Source: Streptomyces niger
GTDB lineage: Bacteria; Actinomycetota; Actinomycetes; Streptomycetales; Streptomycetaceae
Assembly: GCF_000718305.1 (NCBI RefSeq)
Contig: NZ_JOFQ01000013.1
Span: 124,001 to 188,000 of the forward strand
Length of the DNA stretch: 64,000 nucleotides
Direction: 5' to 3'
The notes beneath the pieces are model-generated. The model had not been told where the DNA came from. It saw only the letters and a list, made by a program, of their open reading frames with translations, and ran no database searches. This document shows, one piece after another, positions 17,759-26,300 of the stretch. A program made the translations under genes and the position numbers. Positions within the stretch are counted from its first letter, which is position 1; the number at the start of each line of letters is the position of its first letter.

Positions 17759-18901
17759 GTGGACATCAGCGTGTACCGCCCCGGCGAACTGAGCGGCGCC
17801 GACCGGGCGGCGTGGGCCGCCGTGCAGTCACAGGCGCATCTTTTGGGCACGCCGGAGCTGGCGAATCCATTCCTCGCACCGGAGTTCGCGCTCGCGGTGG
17901 GCCGCTGCCGCCGGGGCGTGCGGATCGCGGTGATCAGGGAGGACGGCGAGCCGGCCGCGTTCCTGCCCTTCCAGCGGACGGCGCTGGGCGTGGGGCGGGC
18001 GATCGGCCTGGGGGTGTCGGACGCCCAGGGGCTGGTGCACCGGCCCGGCTTCCAGTGGGACTCGCGCGAGCTGCTGCACGCCTGCGGGCTCGCGGTGCTG
18101 GAGTTCGACCATCTGGTGGAGGGCCAGAAGCCCTTCGAGGAGCACCCGCTGCAGCCCTTCCCGTCCCCGGTGATCGACGTGGACCAGGGCTTCGAGGCGT
18201 ACCTCGCCCGGCTCCGCAAGCAGTCGCCGAAGTTCACCCGCACCACCCTCGCCAAGGAGCGCAAGCTCGGGCGGGACGTGGGCGAGGTGCGGTACGTCCA
18301 CGACGAGCGGGATCCGGCCGTCCTGCAGCTGCTGATCGACTGGAAATCGGCGCAGTACCGAAGAACGGGACGCAGCGACCGCTTCGCCCGGCCATGGATC
18401 ACGCACCTCGTGGAGCAGCTCTTCCACACCCGCACCGACTCGTTCGCGGGCGTGCTGTCGGTCCTGTACGCGGGCGGACGGCCGGTCGCCGCGCACTTCG
18501 GTCTGCGGTCCGAGCGGATCCTGGCGTGCTGGTTCCCCGCCTACGACCCGACGTACGCGAAGTTCTCGCCGGGACTGATCCTGCATCTGCGGATGGCCGA
18601 GGGGGCCGCCGCCGACGCCATGGACCATCTGGACCTCGGGCGGGGTGAGAAGGAATACAAGGACTCCTTCAAGACACGGGACATTCAGGTGTCGGAAGGG
18701 TGGGTGACCCGGCGCCATCCGGTGGCGTTCGGACATCGTGCGCGGCGCGCCCCGGTGAAAGCGCTACGGAACACCGTGGTAACTCGGCCGGAATTCTTCG
18801 AGCCGGCCGATCGATTTCTCAAACGGATGGGCCGAATCCGTACCGGAAACCACGGAGCGGTCCGCTCCATTTCTATCGGAAAGGCAAAAAGGGATTTGTA
18901 G
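17759..18901 (+). CDS. FemAB/CelD-like GNAT acyltransferase of the polysaccharide locus
   Basis: A 380-aa protein starting at GTG 17759. The central region (PSPVIDVDQGFEAYL, then LRKQSPKFTRTTLAKERKL, then VAAHFGLRSERILACWFPAYD and SPGLILHLRMAE) follows the double-GNAT fold of BioF2-like/CelD acyltransferases, usually linked to cellulose or exopolysaccharide synthesis, and LDLGRGEKEYKDSF is a typical end motif. The likely job is adding an acyl or aminoacyl group to a sugar polymer. Base composition falls near the 3' end (AT-rich last 100 codons), unlike neighbouring genes. Specific donor unknown. Confidence 0.85.
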   Translation: MDISVYRPGELSGADRAAWAAVQSQAHLLGTPELANPFLAPEFALAVGRCRRGVRIAVIREDGEPAAFLPFQRTALGVGRAIGLGVSDAQGLVHRPGFQWDSRELLHACGLAVLEFDHLVEGQKPFEEHPLQPFPSPVIDVDQGFEAYLARLRKQSPKFTRTTLAKERKLGRDVGEVRYVHDERDPAVLQLLIDWKSAQYRRTGRSDRFARPWITHLVEQLFHTRTDSFAGVLSVLYAGGRPVAAHFGLRSERILACWFPAYDPTYAKFSPGLILHLRMAEGAAADAMDHLDLGRGEKEYKDSFKTRDIQVSEGWVTRRHPVAFGHRARRAPVKALRNTVVTRPEFFEPADRFLKRMGRIRTGNHGAVRSISIGKAKRDL

Positions 18902-19215
18902 TTCCAACTCTTGCCATAGAGTGTCATTCGTCAATACCGTCGTACAATCCATCCGCACCGGATCGTCACGCAGCGGCTCCAGGGGAGGGCTCAGAAGCCG
19001 CGACGAGACCCGGGGCGGGGCGCGGTAGGGGGGTGCCGTGCCCGATCCGCATGCCGGCGTCGGGTCACGAGCCGCGGAAACACGCATGCCAGCTCGCGCT
19101 GTTCGTCCGGTGTTCCATGCCGTGCCGAGCAGGGCGTGAACCCCCTTTTCGAACCGGATACACATCCGGGCCGCCCGGGGGTGGGCGGTCCACCGGACGA
19201 GAGGGAAAAAGACTC
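18902..19215. other. Intergenic region (314 bp) before the first glycosyltransferase
   Basis: The first 60 bases are relatively AT-rich (promoter-like), the rest GC-rich. GGGCCGCCC and GGGCGGTCC (about 19170-19193) could pair with one G-T mismatch in the leader of the glycosyltransferase mRNA. No coding frame is supported. Confidence 0.4.
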
Positions 19216-20037
19216 ATGAGCTCGTTCCTTCGCCCTGCGAAAACGGAGCCGAATACGAAAACTGCCGCCGCGCGGATACCCGCCCAGGCGCAGTACCGCC
19301 CCGTTTCCTCGCACCTGGCGATAGCCCCGCCGGTCAGCGTCGTCATTCCGGCGATGAATGAGGCGGAAAATCTCCCGTACGTATTCAAGACACTGCCGGA
19401 CTGGATCCACGAAGTGGTCCTGGTGGACGGGAATTCCACCGACGACACGGTGCAGGTCGCGCGGGACCTGCGCCCGGACGTCACGGTCGTCAAGCAGCGC
19501 GGCAAGGGCAAGGGGGATGCCCTCATCAGCGGCTTCGCGGCGTGCACCGGCGAGATCATCGTCATGATCGACGCGGACGGCTCGGCCGACGGCGGCGAGA
19601 TCGTCTCCTACGTCTCGGCGCTGGTCGGCGGCGCCGACTTCGCCAAGGGCTCCCGCTTCGCCAACGGCGGCGGCACCGACGACATGACGCCGATCCGCAA
19701 GCTCGGCAACCGCGTGCTGACCACCCTGGTCAACACCAAGTTCGGCGCCCGCTACACCGACCTGTGCTACGGCTACAACGCCTTCTGGCGGCACTGCCTG
19801 GACGAGATCGCGCTGGACTGCGCGGGCTTCGAGGTCGAGACGCTGATGAACATCCGCGTCGTCAAGGCCGGGTTACGCGTCCAGGAGATCCCCAGCCACG
19901 AGTACAACCGCATCCACGGCGTCAGCAACCTGCGCGCCGTCCGCGACGGCATCCGCGTCCTGAAGGTCATCCTGCGCGAACGCGGCACCCGCAAGCGCGC
20001 GGTGCGCCCCGCGATGATCACGGGAGAGGTGTCTTGA
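19216..20037 (+). CDS. Family 2 glycosyltransferase (polyprenyl-P-sugar synthase-like)
   Basis: A 273-aa GT-A fold enzyme: VSVVIPAMNEAENLPYV start strand, EVVLVDGNSTDDT, and the metal-binding MIDADGSADG, then SRFANGGGTDDMTPIRKLGN, typical of dolichol-phosphate-mannose/undecaprenyl-phosphate sugar synthases. No membrane helices follow the catalytic domain, so it is a soluble or peripheral enzyme. ATG 19216 has AGGGA upstream. Its stop overlaps the TTG start of the next gene by 4 bp (TTGA). Probably makes a lipid-linked sugar or adds one to the lipid-linked precursor. Confidence 0.92.
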   Translation: MSSFLRPAKTEPNTKTAAARIPAQAQYRPVSSHLAIAPPVSVVIPAMNEAENLPYVFKTLPDWIHEVVLVDGNSTDDTVQVARDLRPDVTVVKQRGKGKGDALISGFAACTGEIIVMIDADGSADGGEIVSYVSALVGGADFAKGSRFANGGGTDDMTPIRKLGNRVLTTLVNTKFGARYTDLCYGYNAFWRHCLDEIALDCAGFEVETLMNIRVVKAGLRVQEIPSHEYNRIHGVSNLRAVRDGIRVLKVILRERGTRKRAVRPAMITGEVS

Positions 20038-21305
20038 GCATCCGCATCTCCGTGGTGATCTGCGTATACACCGAGGACCGCTGGGGCGACATTCTCGCCG
20101 CGGCGGCCTCGGTGCGTGACCAGCTGCACCCGGCACACGAGATCCTGCTCGTCGTCGACCACAATCCGGCCCTGCTCACCCGGCTGCGCACGCAGTTCGC
20201 CGGGGCCACCGACATCAGCGTGCTGCCCAACGCCGGGCCGAGAGGTCTCTCGGCGGGCCGCAACACCGGCGTCGCGGAGTCCACCGGCGAGGTCATCGCC
20301 TTCCTCGACGACGACGCGGTCGCCGAGCGCGAATGGCTGCTGCACTTCGCCGAGGGCTACGCCGACCCGGAGGTGATGGCCATCGGCGGCCGCACCGAGC
20401 CGATCTGGGCCTCCGGACGCCGCCCCGACTGGTTCCCCCGGGAGTTCGACTGGGTCGTCGGCTGCACCTACCAGGGCCTGCCGCCGGGCCGCACCCGGGT
20501 ACGCAACGTCCTCGGCGGCAACGCCTCGTTCCGCCGGGAGGCGTTCGAGATCGCCGGCGGCTTCGCCACCGGCATCGGCCGGGACGGCGACAAACGGCCG
20601 CTGGGCTGCGAGGAGACCGAGATGTGCATCCGGCTCACCCGCGCCTGCCCGGAGGCCGTGCTGCTCATCGACGACCGTTCGGTGATCCACCACCGGGTGC
20701 CGGCCGGACGCGAGCGCTTCGCCTACTTCCGCACCCGCGCCTACGCCGAAGGCCTGTCCAAGGCCCTGGTCGCGCGGAGCGTCGGCGCGCAGGAAGGGCT
20801 GGCCACGGAGCGCCGCTACACCACCCGCGTCCTGCCGGCGGGGGTGGCGCGCGGCCTGCGGGACGCGCTGCTGCGCAGGCCGGGCGGCGCGGGCCGGGCG
20901 GGCGCGATCGTGGCGGGCGTGGCGGCGGCGGCCGGCGGCTACCTGGTCGGCACGGCCCGTACCCGCCGCTCGGGCGGCTCGTTCGTGATCGCCGCGGTGC
21001 CGGGCCCGACGGCCGTACCGGACGGTACGCGGGACCTCCCGTCCCCGCCGCCGGAAGCGGCCCCCGTGGCGGCCCTGGCCACCGACCGATCCGTGGTGGA
21101 ACCAGTGGGGCCGGTGGAACCCGTGAGGCCGATGGACGCCCACGGCCCCGCGGTGGCACCGGTGGTCGCCGACCGTCCCCCGGCGGAGCCCGTACGGCTG
21201 GCCGTGCGGACCGAGAAGCCGGTGCGCGGCGACGGCGTCCTGCCCGGCGAGACGGTGCTGCACGGCAAGGACGTGCTGCACGGCGGCGAGGGGGCGGTCG
21301 CGTGA
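20034..21305 (+). CDS. Family 2 glycosyltransferase with long low-complexity tail
   Basis: A 423-aa protein starting at TTG 20034 (4-bp overlap with the previous gene). Residues 1-260 form a GT-A domain: ISVVICVYTEDRW, NAGPRGLSAGRNTGV, AFLDDDAV (metal site), NVLGGNASFRREAF and GCEETEMCIRL as the acidic acceptor-site region. Around residue 290-310 there is a hydrophobic GAIVAGVAAAAGGYLVG stretch, then about 110 residues of Pro/Val/Ala-rich sequence ending with GETVLHGKDVLHGGEG. The tail has no recognised domain. Overlaps the deacetylase gene by 4 bp. Confidence 0.9.
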   Translation: MSIRISVVICVYTEDRWGDILAAAASVRDQLHPAHEILLVVDHNPALLTRLRTQFAGATDISVLPNAGPRGLSAGRNTGVAESTGEVIAFLDDDAVAEREWLLHFAEGYADPEVMAIGGRTEPIWASGRRPDWFPREFDWVVGCTYQGLPPGRTRVRNVLGGNASFRREAFEIAGGFATGIGRDGDKRPLGCEETEMCIRLTRACPEAVLLIDDRSVIHHRVPAGRERFAYFRTRAYAEGLSKALVARSVGAQEGLATERRYTTRVLPAGVARGLRDALLRRPGGAGRAGAIVAGVAAAAGGYLVGTARTRRSGGSFVIAAVPGPTAVPDGTRDLPSPPPEAAPVAALATDRSVVEPVGPVEPVRPMDAHGPAVAPVVADRPPAEPVRLAVRTEKPVRGDGVLPGETVLHGKDVLHGGEGAVA

Positions 21306-22114
21306 TCACCGCCGCCTTCCCGCCGGCCCCCGTGCCGATCCTCATGTACCACGCGGTGGCCCACAAGCCGGCCCCCGCGACGCACGGCCTGTCCGTCGCG
21401 CCCGGCGCGTTCGCCGACCAGATGGCGGTCCTGCACGACGCGGGGTACCACCCGCTGACCACCGCGGAACTGGCGGCGGCCTGGCGGGACGGCGCCCCGC
21501 TGCCCGACCGCCCCGTCCTGATCACCTTCGACGACGGCTACGAGGGCGTGCACCGCTACGCCCTGCCCGTCCTGGCCAAGTACGCCTTCCCGGCCACCCT
21601 GTTCGTGTCGACCGGCTGGCTGCCCGGCCCGTACGACACCGGCGGCGCGCTGGACACCATGCTCGGCTGGGATCAGGTACGGGAACTGGCCGCCGCCGGC
21701 GTGGAGATCGGCGGCCACAGCCACACCCACCCGCAGCTGGACCAGCTCGCCGACGAGCGGCTCTGGTCCGAAGTGCTGCGCTGCAAGGCGATCGTGGCCG
21801 AGCAGTTGGGCGCGGCCCCGGTGTCCTTCGCCTACCCGTACGGCTACTCCGACCGCCGGGTGCGGCGGACGGTGCGCGCCGCCGGCTTCCGGCAGTCGCT
21901 GGCCGTCGGCAACGACCTGGCCGGCTACCGGCAGGGCCCGTACGCGCTGCGCCGGCTGACCGTACGGCGCAGTACGGAACTGCCGGAGTTCCGGCGGATC
22001 GTCGCCGGGGAGGGCCTCGGCCGCGCCTTCGCCATGGGCCGTGCGCTGACCAAGGGTTACGCCGTGCTCCGCAGATCGCGCCAGGCGATCAGGCGCTGCG
22101 CTCCGGGGGACTGA
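21302..22114 (+). CDS. Polysaccharide deacetylase (NodB/CE4 family)
   Basis: A 270-aa CE4 enzyme starting at GTG 21302 (GTGA overlap). Motif 1 TFDDGY carries the catalytic base and first metal aspartate, motif 2 is HSHTHP with the two metal histidines, and motif 3 FAYPYG follows; the N-terminal PILMYHAV is typical. It would remove N- or O-acetyl groups from a polymer. No signal peptide is evident, so it may act on a precursor at the inner face or leave by another path. Tight coupling to the two glycosyltransferases argues for one pathway. Confidence 0.93.
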   Translation: MITAAFPPAPVPILMYHAVAHKPAPATHGLSVAPGAFADQMAVLHDAGYHPLTTAELAAAWRDGAPLPDRPVLITFDDGYEGVHRYALPVLAKYAFPATLFVSTGWLPGPYDTGGALDTMLGWDQVRELAAAGVEIGGHSHTHPQLDQLADERLWSEVLRCKAIVAEQLGAAPVSFAYPYGYSDRRVRRTVRAAGFRQSLAVGNDLAGYRQGPYALRRLTVRRSTELPEFRRIVAGEGLGRAFAMGRALTKGYAVLRRSRQAIRRCAPGD

Positions 22115-22148
22115 CCCCGCGCGCAGCGCCGATGAAAGCCGCCAGTGG

Positions 22149-22173
22149 GGCCCGGCGGCACCGCAGCCGGGCC
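22149..22173 (+). terminator. Intercistronic stem-loop (terminator or processing site)
   Basis: GGCCCGGC and GCCGGGCC pair over 8 bp with a 9-nt loop, between the deacetylase stop and the start of the flippase fusion. Could reduce read-through or protect mRNA ends. Confidence 0.4.
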
Positions 22174-22195
22174 TCAGGAAAGGGAACCCGAGCCA

Positions 22196-25100
22196 GTGTC
22201 TAACACGACCACCCGGACCGAGGAACGCAGGCAGGACGAGCGGGCGACGGGCGGGCGCAAGCTGCGGTTCCCCGGGGGCGGCGGCGGGGCGCCCCTCTTC
22301 CGCAACGCCTACGCGCTGATGCTCAACACGGGCATCTCCGGGCTGCTCGGCCTCGGATTCTGGTTGGTCGCCGCGCGCTACTACACCGAGTCCGCGGTCG
22401 GCCAGGGCTCGGCGGCGATCGCCGCGATGAAGCTGCTGGCCGGGCTGACCGCGGTGACCCTGACCGGGGCGCTGGCCCGCTTCATCCCGGTCGCCGGGCG
22501 GCGCACCGGCCGGCTGGTGCTCCGTACGTACGCGGGCAGTTCGGTGGTCGTGGCGCTGGCAGCGGGCATCTTCCTGCTGACGCTGGATCTGTGGGGCCCG
22601 TCCTACCGCTTCCTGCACGGCACCCTCAACGGCCTGGGCTTCATCGTTGCGGTGATCGCCTGGTCGCTGCTGACGCTCCAGGACGGGGTGCTGACCGGGC
22701 TGCGCAGCGCACTGTGGGTACCGCTGGGCAACCTCGCGTTCTCCACCGTGAAGCTGGCCCTCCTGGTCGTGCTGGCAGTGGCGATCCCCACCGCGGGCGT
22801 CTTCGTCTCCTGGGTCGCGGCCATCGCGGTGTCCGTGATCCCGCTGGGCTGGCTGGTGTTCCGGCGGCTGATACCCCGGCACGAGGCCGCCACCGCGCGC
22901 ACCGCACGGCCGCCCTCGCTCCGCGAGGCGGTCCGCTTCCTGGCCGGCGACTACACCGGCTCCCTCTTCTCGCTCGCGGTGGTCTACCTCGTCCCCGTGA
23001 TCGTCGCCGCGCAGGTCAGCGCGGCCGACAACGCGTACTTCTACATCGCCACCACGATCGGCGGCACGGTCAACCTGCTCGCCATCAACATGGGCGCCTC
23101 GCTGACCGTGGAGGGCTCGCACGACCCGGCGCGGCTGGCGGAGAACACCCGCGCCGTGCTGCGCCGGATGGCCCGGATCATGCTGCCGGTGTGCCTCTTC
23201 CTCTTCGTGTGCGCGCCGTACGTCCTCGGCGTCTTCGGCAAGGGGTACGCGGACGCGGCGACGCCGCTGCTGCGCTGGTTCGCGGTCGGCGCCGCGCTGC
23301 GCGTGGTGATGGAGACCTACTTCGCGGTACTGCGCGCGCAGAGCCGTACCTCGGGGCTGGCGTACCTCCAGGGCCTGCTGTGCGTCCTCGTGCTGGGCCT
23401 GACGCTGCTCCTGCTGCCGCGGATGGGGCTGACCGGCGCGGGCGTCGCGGAGATCTGCAGCGTGGCGGTGATCGCGTCGATCGCCACCGTGAAGCTGGCC
23501 GGGGTGGTCCGGGGCCGGCCGGCGGCACCGCTGGCCAAGGCGCCGGCCGACGGCGTCCCCCCGGACGGCGACCTGGCGGACCTGGCCGTCCACGGCGATC
23601 TGGGCGACGCGGTGCACACGCTCCCGGACGACCGCGCGGCGGCGGAGGGGGACGGGACGCACCGGCCCACGTGGGCGCAGCGGGCCCGGCGCGACGTGGA
23701 CACGATGCCGCTGGGCGTGCACGTGGACTTCGACCACATGGAACGGCGGCCCGACGTGCGGCCGCCACTGACGGAGGAACAGGTGGCGGACGCGTACCGG
23801 GAACCGGAGGCGACGGGCAGTGGTGCCGGTGCGGACGCAGCGCCGCCCGCTCCCGGCAAGCCGTCCTGGGCGGCGGAGCGGCCGCCGGCCGGGGCACCAT
23901 CGGCCGGCCCGGCGGGAAACAGCAAGGCGGGGGCCGGGCCGGACGGCGCCGACCCGGCGGAGGCGCACACCCTGCGGCTGCCGGCCGTCAGGCCGACGGT
24001 CCCGCCACCGGGCGCTTCGGACGCGCACACGGTGCGGCTGCCGGCCGTCACGCCGTCGGGCCCGTCACCGAGCGCTTCGGACGCGCATACGGTGCGGCTG
24101 CCGGCCGTCACGCCGTCGGGCGCGCCTTCGGACGCCGCGGAGGCGCACACCGTGCGGCTGCCGGCCGTCTCCGCCGCCCCCCGCGGTGGTACCGCCGGCA
24201 GCGGCCCGGCCGGCGCCGTACCGGCCCGCAGCGGCGCCGCCGCCTTCCTCGCCGGCCGGCCCGACCTCGGCGTCTGGGCGCTGCTCGGCGTCGCGCTCGC
24301 GCTCTTCTGGCTGCCGCTGCGCGGGATGGGCGACGCCGACCTGGACCGGATGGGCGGGCTCGGCCTGATCTCCGTCCTGCCCGTCGCGACGCTGGCCGGC
24401 GCAGCGCTGCTCGCCGTGGCCTTCGCCGCGGCACTGTGGCTCTCCCGGCCGCGCCGGGTCCTGCTGGCGGTGACGCTCGTCCTGACCGTCGTGGCGCTGC
24501 ACTCGCTGCCCGCCGTGCTGGAGGCCGAGCCGCGCTTCGCCACCGCCTGGCAGCACCTGGGCTTCCTGGATCACATCGGCCGGACCGGCACCGCCGTACC
24601 GGACCTGGACGCGCGCTGGAGCTGGCCGGGCTTCTTCGCCGGCGCGCAGTTCCTCGCCGAGGCCTGCGGCGTCACCGACTTCGACGCGCTGCTCCGCTGG
24701 TGGCCGCTGACCATGCAACTCCTCTACCTCGCACCGGTGTTCCTGCTGCTGCGCTCCGTGCGGGCGAACTGGCGCGCGAAGTGGAGCGCGGCATGGCTGT
24801 TCGCGCTCTGCGGCTGGGTCGGCCAGGACTACTTCTCGCCGCAGGGCTTCACGTACCTGCTCTACCTGGCCTTCGTGGCGATCCTGCTGGTGTGGTTCCG
24901 CGACCCGCGGGTGCTGCCCGGCAAGCTGCGCCCCGGCGAGACCGAGGTACGGCCGGCGGACCGCAGGCAACGCGCCGTCCTGCTCTGCGTGCTGATCGCG
25001 CTGTTCGCGGTGTCCGTGGCCGGCCACCAGCTCACCCCGTTCGTGATGCTCGGCGTGCTGATCTTCCTGGTGCTGGTCCGCCGCTCGACGCTGCGCGGCC

Positions 25101-26245
25101 TGCCCCTGCTGCTCGGCGTCATGGTCGTCTGCTGGATCGGTTTCCTCGCCGAGCCCTACTGGTCGGGCCACTTCGACGACCTGTTCGGCGGCATCGGCGG
25201 CCTGGGCGCCAACCTGACGTCCTCGGTATCGGGCCGCATCGAGGGCGGCAGCAGCACCCACAAGCTCGTGCTCTACACCCGGGTGCTGCTGGCCGGTTCG
25301 GTGCTCGCACTCGCCTGCTGGGGCGTGCTGCGACGGCGCCGCGCGGGCTTCGCCGAACGCTCGCTCCCGGTCCTCGCCTTCGTGCCGTTCCTCGCCTTCG
25401 GCATGCAGTCCTACGGTGGCGAGATGGCGCTGCGCGTCTTCATGTTCGCGCTGCCGGGCGCCTGCGTGCTCGGGGCGCTGGCGCTCTTCCCGCGACCCGC
25501 TGCCGCTGCCGGCCGCCGCGGTCTCGGGCCGCTCGCCGCCCTGCTGGCGGGGCTGGTCCTGGTCTTCGGCTTCCTCGTGGCCCGCTGGGGCAACGAACCC
25601 TTCGAGCGGACCCGGCCGGGCGAGGTCGCGTCGATGGAGTACGTGTACGCGCACGACAAGCCGACCGCACGCCTGCTGTGGCTGACCGACGACCCGGTCG
25701 AGAACGTCACCCCGGACATGCCGTGGGGCGCCCGCGACATGGAGCACGTGCTGTACGAGCCGACCCTCGCGCCGCGCGACCCGGGGCGCGTCGGCCCGGT
25801 GGTGCGGGCGCTCAAGGAGGCCGGCCCGCAGTCGTACCTGATCGTCAACACCGGCCAGTCCGAGGCGCTGCGGCTGGACGGCGGCTATCCGGACGGCTGG
25901 CAGCAGCGGCTGAAGGCCGCCCTGGACCGCCGCTCCGACCTGCGGCAGGTGCTCGTCAACGACGACGCCGTGCTGTACGAGCTGGCGGACCCGCCCACGG
26001 GCGCGGTGCCGCAACCCGCCCCGGGTCCGGCCGGTCCGCTGGTCACCTGGACGCCGTGGTCGGTGGCGGGCGGCCTGGCGGCGGTGGCGCTGCTCCTGCT
26101 GCTGGGCACCCGGGAGATCGTCCGGGTGGCGCTCCCGGCGAGCATCGGCAAACAGCGCTGGGTGCAGGGCACGTTCTGGTTCGCGATGCCGTTCCTCGTG
26201 GTGTTCCTGGCGGCCCTGGTCCAGCGGTTCGTGACGATGTCGTAG
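22196..26245 (+). CDS. Fusion: MATE/Wzx-like flippase + repeat linker + large membrane enzyme domain
   Basis: A 1349-aa protein from GTG 22196 (AAAGGGA upstream). Residues about 35-440 are a 12-14 helix polysaccharide flippase (RNAYALMLNTGISGLLGLGF at its start, later LSFTVK-like helices and LLPRMGLTGAGVAEI). Residues about 445-680 are hydrophilic and Pro/Ala-rich and carry four copies of AHT(V/L)RLPAV at 590, 610, 630 and 650, exactly 20 residues apart. Residues about 680-1349 form a second polytopic domain with roughly 12 helices and an outer/soluble end region (VASMEYVYAHDKPTARLLW onward), reminiscent of membrane glycosyltransferases or polymerases. Likely translocates a lipid-linked unit and perhaps polymerises it. 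The C-terminal activity is inference. Confidence 0.85.
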   Translation: MSNTTTRTEERRQDERATGGRKLRFPGGGGGAPLFRNAYALMLNTGISGLLGLGFWLVAARYYTESAVGQGSAAIAAMKLLAGLTAVTLTGALARFIPVAGRRTGRLVLRTYAGSSVVVALAAGIFLLTLDLWGPSYRFLHGTLNGLGFIVAVIAWSLLTLQDGVLTGLRSALWVPLGNLAFSTVKLALLVVLAVAIPTAGVFVSWVAAIAVSVIPLGWLVFRRLIPRHEAATARTARPPSLREAVRFLAGDYTGSLFSLAVVYLVPVIVAAQVSAADNAYFYIATTIGGTVNLLAINMGASLTVEGSHDPARLAENTRAVLRRMARIMLPVCLFLFVCAPYVLGVFGKGYADAATPLLRWFAVGAALRVVMETYFAVLRAQSRTSGLAYLQGLLCVLVLGLTLLLLPRMGLTGAGVAEICSVAVIASIATVKLAGVVRGRPAAPLAKAPADGVPPDGDLADLAVHGDLGDAVHTLPDDRAAAEGDGTHRPTWAQRARRDVDTMPLGVHVDFDHMERRPDVRPPLTEEQVADAYREPEATGSGAGADAAPPAPGKPSWAAERPPAGAPSAGPAGNSKAGAGPDGADPAEAHTLRLPAVRPTVPPPGASDAHTVRLPAVTPSGPSPSASDAHTVRLPAVTPSGAPSDAAEAHTVRLPAVSAAPRGGTAGSGPAGAVPARSGAAAFLAGRPDLGVWALLGVALALFWLPLRGMGDADLDRMGGLGLISVLPVATLAGAALLAVAFAAALWLSRPRRVLLAVTLVLTVVALHSLPAVLEAEPRFATAWQHLGFLDHIGRTGTAVPDLDARWSWPGFFAGAQFLAEACGVTDFDALLRWWPLTMQLLYLAPVFLLLRSVRANWRAKWSAAWLFALCGWVGQDYFSPQGFTYLLYLAFVAILLVWFRDPRVLPGKLRPGETEVRPADRRQRAVLLCVLIALFAVSVAGHQLTPFVMLGVLIFLVLVRRSTLRGLPLLLGVMVVCWIGFLAEPYWSGHFDDLFGGIGGLGANLTSSVSGRIEGGSSTHKLVLYTRVLLAGSVLALACWGVLRRRRAGFAERSLPVLAFVPFLAFGMQSYGGEMALRVFMFALPGACVLGALALFPRPAAAAGRRGLGPLAALLAGLVLVFGFLVARWGNEPFERTRPGEVASMEYVYAHDKPTARLLWLTDDPVENVTPDMPWGARDMEHVLYEPTLAPRDPGRVGPVVRALKEAGPQSYLIVNTGQSEALRLDGGYPDGWQQRLKAALDRRSDLRQVLVNDDAVLYELADPPTGAVPQPAPGPAGPLVTWTPWSVAGGLAAVALLLLLGTREIVRVALPASIGKQRWVQGTFWFAMPFLVVFLAALVQRFVTMS
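23963..24169 (+). repeat. In-gene tandem repeat, 60-bp period (4 copies)
   Basis: The 27-bp core encoding AHT(V/L)RLPAV starts at 23963, 24023, 24083 and 24143, an exact 60-bp spacing, with the intervening Pro/Ser/Ala-rich codons varying more than the core. Three of the four cores read AHTVRLPAV. Confidence 0.9.
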
Positions 26246-26271
26246 GCGGTACGGGCGGTACGGGCGGGACG

Positions 26272-26296
26272 GCGCCCGGGGCGGCCCCGGGCGCCA
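26272..26296. terminator. Bidirectional terminator between convergent genes
   Basis: GGCGCCCGGGG and CCCCGGGCGCC pair over 11 bp around a 3-nt loop, 26 bases past the flippase stop and 4 bases past the stop of the minus-strand glycosidase. Confidence 0.75.
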
Positions 26297-26300
26297 CGGT

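Noticed and set aside
24065..26014. Long minus-strand open frame inside the flippase fusion
   Set aside because: Antisense to a clear membrane protein; composition is typical of a shadow frame with no start signal or motif.
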